DNA from: Vicugna pacos
Lineage: Eukaryota > Chordata > Mammalia > Artiodactyla > Camelidae
NCBI RefSeq assembly: GCF_048564905.1
Contig: NC_132996.1
Span: 50,194,501 to 50,258,500, forward strand
Direction of reading: 5' to 3'
DNA: 64,000 bases
The position numbers were made by a program, and so were the translations under genes. The notes under the pieces were generated by a model. That model saw only the letters and a list, made by a program, of their open reading frames with translations, did no database searches and was not told the origin of the DNA. Positions 60,431 through 64,000 of this stretch are shown here, piece by piece; the first letter of the stretch is position 1, and the number at the start of each line of letters is the position of its first letter.

Positions 60431-60434
60431 CAGC

Positions 60435-60885
60435 CAAAATTATATTTTTCCTGTTCTTCCTCTCTTCAGAACCGTTCCATGGCTTTTCATTGCCTTTAAC
60501 CCTCTCTGTCATAGATTATAAAGCCATTTATGAAATGATCCTTCTTTCCCCATTGTGGCCCAGGCTTAAAGAATGTGTTTTTTTATCTTGCCTTCATGTT
60601 CCCTCTGCTGAATTATTCTTCATCTCTTAATTTTTGCATCTCACTTTAACATCACTTCTGTCCAGTCAGACTAGGGTTTAACCCTCTGGACCAGATCATA
60701 TGCCCTGTGATTCCTTTAATGTAGGATCTACCACATTGTGTTGTGGTTGCTGGATTGGTGGTCTCTCTCTCTCGTGTTCGATCCTGTCATCTGATGATAG
60801 GACTATATGTGTTTTCCTCTCCATTGCATCCCCAACATCTAGTGCAGTATCTGGTCTCGTTAAATATTTGATGAATAACTGGATA
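60435..60885 (+). repeat. L2 LINE 3'-end relic
   Basis: CCATGGCTTTTCATTGCCTT, GTGGCCCAGGCTTAAAGAAT, a TGTTCCCTCTGCTGAATTAT segment and GTTAAATATTTGATGAATAA at the 3' end follow L2 order. The opposing short ORFs here are chance frames. Confidence 0.7.
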
Positions 60886-61639
60886 TATGAGCGGGAAGTT
60901 ACAGGGAACGTAAAGATAAAAACAGGAAAGTACTCATTGGATTTTTTAATAAAGGTATTCATGATCTTAATGAGCAATAGTAGTTGCAACATCAGAAGAA
61001 AATGACAATATTGAGTTTGTATAATCAGAAAATTGCTGGTATTTTATGCAAAAGTCAAATGTAGTGGCCATCATTTTCTGCATTTTGTCCTCGTACGCAG
61101 AGAGCCCAGGGACCAGGACTTCACATTCCGTTTTTTGGGCTTGAGACTCCCCAGATGGAACAATTAGGGAACAAAGTACTGGTGAAAAAAAAAATGAATG
61201 TTTCTGTTAGATGTACTCTCTGTGAACAAAATACTCCTGGGACGCGGGTTCATTACTTGGGGAGGGTCAGAGAAGGCTTCATGGAAGCATTAGTGATTAA
61301 GCCATGGAGCCTCAGATTGAGAGGACTTTTAAACAGCTGGATGAAGAAGGCATAATACTTAGTTTATATTCAGGAGAATGGTTTTCAGTCCTGACACTAA
61401 ACAAGCTCTGTCCTCAGGAATGTCGTGTGAAGCCTAACCTGGATCTGTTTTCTCATCGTGAAAGTAAGGTAAGAAAGTCTTCTAAAGATGTCAATGAATG
61501 TTGAGAGGAATGCGGAATAGTTCAGTTTGGCAGCACCTAGAGAGGTATATCAGAATAAGAGTGGCCTTATACTATTTACAATCTTTTACTAACTTGGAAG
61601 ACTTTTATCACGATCGTTAAGTAGGTATTTTATACATAC

Positions 61640-61850
61640 ACACCCTAGTAGCACTCAGTTCATCTTGAGATACTACTGTAAGATTAATGAGGATCATGTC
61701 TGGTATCATCAGTCAGCTGTGAAGTACTTACGGTCTGTATCCACAGTCTTCACCTTTATATCTTCAATAGCATGGAGACTTTTACACAGTAGGCATTCAA
61801 TAGGTATGTGTTGAATAGATGGATGAGAAATGAGAGTTTCTTTGGAATCA
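61640..61850 (+). repeat. L2 LINE extreme 3' end
   Basis: AGGCATTCAATAGGTATGTG and TTGAATAGATGGATGAG are the typical L2 terminal sequence; the part before it is diverged. Confidence 0.55.
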
Positions 61851-62555
61851 ATTTAAAGTGTGTTCAAACTGGCCTCTAAGTAGTTCAAAATGCTGTATTG
61901 TCAGTGATCCATTCCCTGCTTTCTCCTTCTACCTCTGGAAGAAAACATCTCTCTTATAGTCCCGACCCTTTGCAAGTCACTCAGAATTCTCACTGTGCTT
62001 GCTTCTCAGCAGACCAGAGTCCATTCTCTTAATTCTTGTTTGTAACTTCCACTTAATCTATGGCAGTCAATGGGCTATCATCAGAGAGCAGCTGTCTTTA
62101 AGAAAAGCAAGAGAATCCAAAACACTAGCAACAAGCCTAACGGAAAACCTGGCTTCAGAATGAGATTTTTTAATTAGCCTTGTTTACATAGACTCTATCA
62201 ATGACTTAAAAACTGTTAATGGGCCGATCAGCAGAAGGTCTTTTCAATGCCAGTCCTTCATTGAGTTTATTATAAGATAATGTTATTTGACTACGGTAGA
62301 AGTCAGGAAGTTAAGGTTTTTCACAGCCAATACTAATGCAAATGCATTAACATTATCACAGGAGTTTGCAAGCAATTCACTATCAAAAAGATTAAAAGCA
62401 TTGCAAAGTAAAAATTTGCCTTTTTTAAGTATACCCAAAAGTTAAAAAAATAATAATAAAAGTAAAATAATACACCCCTACTGCTTATGAGCAAACACAC
62501 TCCCATCCAAATGAGAAAGATGAGAGATCATCACTAACTGGAGGCTGCGCACCAC

Positions 62556-62880
62556 TGTTAATGTTCTCAGGCTGCTATCACAAAATACCACAGATTAGAT
62601 GGCTTAAACAATGGAAACTTATTTTCTTACAGTTCTGGAGGCTAGAAGTCCCAGATCAAGGTCCAGCAGAGTCAGCTGCCAGCGAGGGCTCTCTTCCTAT
62701 CTTGCAGATGGCTGTCTTCTCACTGTGTCCTCAAGTAGCAGTGAGAGCAGGCTTCGTCGTGCCTTATAAAGGCACTAATCCCAACATGAGTGTCCCTCAC
62801 TTATGACCTCATTTAACCCTAATTACATCTCAAAGGCTCCATCTACAAATACTACCACGTTGAGAGTAGATTATTAGCTC
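62556..62880 (-). mobile_element. MLT1-type solo LTR, ERVL-MaLR (fossil)
   Basis: + strand order: TGTTAATGTTCTCAGGCTGC, AAATACCACAGATTAGATGG, CTTACAGTTCTGGAGGCTAG, ATGACCTCATTTAACCCTAA and TCCATCTACAAATACTACCA. This is the inverted MLT1 LTR, missing its outermost end. An old eutherian-age remnant with no internal region. Confidence 0.8.
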
Positions 62881-63016
62881 ACCAGGGCAACAGAATTGGG
62901 CCTGGAATATAGGCTGATCCTGGACCCATTTGACAGAGCTAAAAATTGATGACCTAAGCCTCCACCTTAGGAAATTAGAAAAAGAAGAGCAAATCAAAAC
63001 CAAAGTAAACAGAAGA

Positions 63017-63120
63017 GCGCTCGCTTCAGCAGCACATGTACTAAAAGTGGAACGCTACAGAGATTAGCATGCCCCCTGTGCAAGGATGACATGCAGCCTT
63101 GTGAAGTGTTCCATATTTTT
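63017..63120 (+). pseudogene. U6 snRNA retropseudogene (5' half of a U6-L1 chimera)
   Basis: 104 bases align end to end with U6 snRNA: CGCTCGCTTCAGCAGCACAT, the ACAGAGA box, ATTAGCATG, GCAAGGATGACATGCA and TTCCATATTTTT. There are about a dozen substitutions and a 3-base deletion just after ACAGAGA. No proximal sequence element or TATA box is evident upstream, so it should not be a working U6 gene. It is joined directly to L1 3' sequence. Confidence 0.93.
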
Positions 63121-63313
63121 ACTACCTACCATATATAAAATAGATAAACAACAAGTTTATATTGTATAGCACAGGAAACTATATTCAATATCTTATAGTA
63201 ACCTATAATGAAAAAGAATCTGAAAAGGAATATATATGTATATGTATGACAAACATTATGCCGTACACCAGAAATTGACACAACATTGTAAACTGACTAT
63301 TAAAAAGAAAGAA
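63121..63313 (+). mobile_element. L1 3' end fused to U6 (3' half of the chimera)
   Basis: Sense L1 3' UTR: ATATATAAAATAGATAAACA, GTATAGCACAGGAAACTATA, CAATATCTTATAGTAACCTA, GTACACCAGAAATTGACACA and CATTGTAAACTGACTATTAA, with an A-rich tail. It starts right after the U6 terminal T run, in the same orientation. Confidence 0.85.
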
Positions 63314-63429
63314 TGGATCCTGTCCCTCCTTGATCACGCTCAGGTGTTAAGCTTCACTAATTTCCAGCTGATTGCGCTCTTGTTTTTAACAATTTATCCT
63401 GGGCATAAATTGCCCTACAAACTACTCTA

Positions 63430-64000
63430 ATCGAGGCTCATTTGAAGGAATAGTACTGAGGTCAGTGTTAAATGTTTGTTCAGATTCCATGAGGGCTCCC
63501 CCTTGCTATCTTAATTCGGATTTTCGTCTGAAAACTAGTCAGCCTACAGTTTAGCTTGTATCTTGAATCTCCTTCCAGTTGTTTTTCACCATAACCTGTA
63601 CTGTCCTTGTGAATTCTCTTAGACTTGGTCTTCTCCATGCGCTGCTGCAAATGAAGTCACTTCCTTTGGAAAGAGATGAGTAGTTATCTTTTTTATATGA
63701 CCTGCTTCTACTGCCAGACAAAATTTCTGAGCCAGGGCTCTGAAGCTAGGTGGAACATGATGGCAAGCTTCTCTCTAAATAACATCCCTTAAGAGCTGAG
63801 TGCTCATGGTAGTGGGGAGGGGAGCAGCTGAGTGGGGAGCAGCTGAGCTCTTGGCTTGTTTCTCCTGGCATGGAATCAATGCTTGATGGGCCAGGGCAAG
63901 GATGATTAGGGTCCCAGTATTCTCAGCATGTCACACCCAAGACAGAGCCTCCATTCCATCAGTGGGAGCTAGGAAGAAGAAGGGAGTCCCCACCTCTCAA
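63430..64000 (+). other. Window end, no recognised feature
   Basis: Apparently unique intergenic sequence with moderate GC. No gene or repeat seen. Confidence 0.5.

Noticed and set aside
60696-61005. Opposing ORFs of about 100 codons on both strands
   Set aside because: The region is mostly an L2 3' end; coincident open frames on both strands without domains or splice context are chance.
63017-63120. Functional U6 gene
   Set aside because: It has about a dozen substitutions, a 3-base deletion and no visible upstream U6 promoter elements, and is fused to L1.
1-64000. CRISPR arrays, operons, complete viral or Polinton-like elements, novel defence-type systems
   Set aside because: Nothing in the window supports any of these. 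It is ordinary mammalian genic and repeat DNA, and the LTRs seen have no internal genes.

Overview
This is a mammalian genomic window, almost certainly from a camelid (camel, llama, alpaca or relative). Six copies of the camelid tRNA-derived SINE (vic-1 type) lie in it, most with clear target-site duplications. They have a tRNA-like head with A and B boxes, a GTACCTCC block and an AAATAAATAAA tail. The rest of the repeat load is ordinary for a eutherian: L1, L2, MIR, CR1/L3, hAT DNA transposons and a few LTRs. I recognised no ruminant (BovB, Bov-tA) or pig (PRE-1) SINEs.

The window holds one protein-coding gene, QSER1 (glutamine and serine rich 1), on the + strand. Twelve coding exons can be placed to the base from 22564 to 55448. 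All internal junctions are GT-AG and all phases agree. The first exon, with promoter and probably a CpG island, lies upstream of base 1. The spliced frame gives 1736 residues from the internal methionine at 23142, with about 60 more coding residues before it. The core is a 3.7-kb exon (25593-29288) encoding a Gln/Ser/Tyr-rich low-complexity region. The last exons encode a conserved C-terminal domain shared with PRR12 (DUF4211). QSER1 is known as a chromatin protein that works with TET1 to keep developmental promoters (DNA methylation valleys) free of de novo methylation.

Layout: 1-22563 is intron 1 (or its 3' part), packed with old L2, MIR and L1 relics, including four same-strand L1 3' ends in a row (16.4-20.4 kb). 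22564-29288 holds exons 2-4. 29289-38015 is intron 4, largely antisense L1. 38016-41614 holds exons 5-8. 41615-46854 is intron 8, with a hAT element split by an L1 and an antisense LTR. 46855-55448 holds exons 9-13. From 55449 there is a 3' UTR with several possible poly(A) signals, then intergenic DNA with L2 pieces, an MLT1-type LTR and a U6 snRNA-L1 chimeric retrocopy.

I see no novel multi-gene system, CRISPR array, operon or complete viral genome. The most informative items outside the gene are retrotransposition footprints: a U6/L1 chimera, a twin-primed L1 inside an older repeat, several very short L1 insertions with intact duplications, and an internal-only L1 fragment flanked by duplications. 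In the gene, the notable points are the upstream coding extension, an in-frame tandem splice acceptor at exon 5, a set of SUMO-type motifs and a tyrosine-dotted low-complexity tract.
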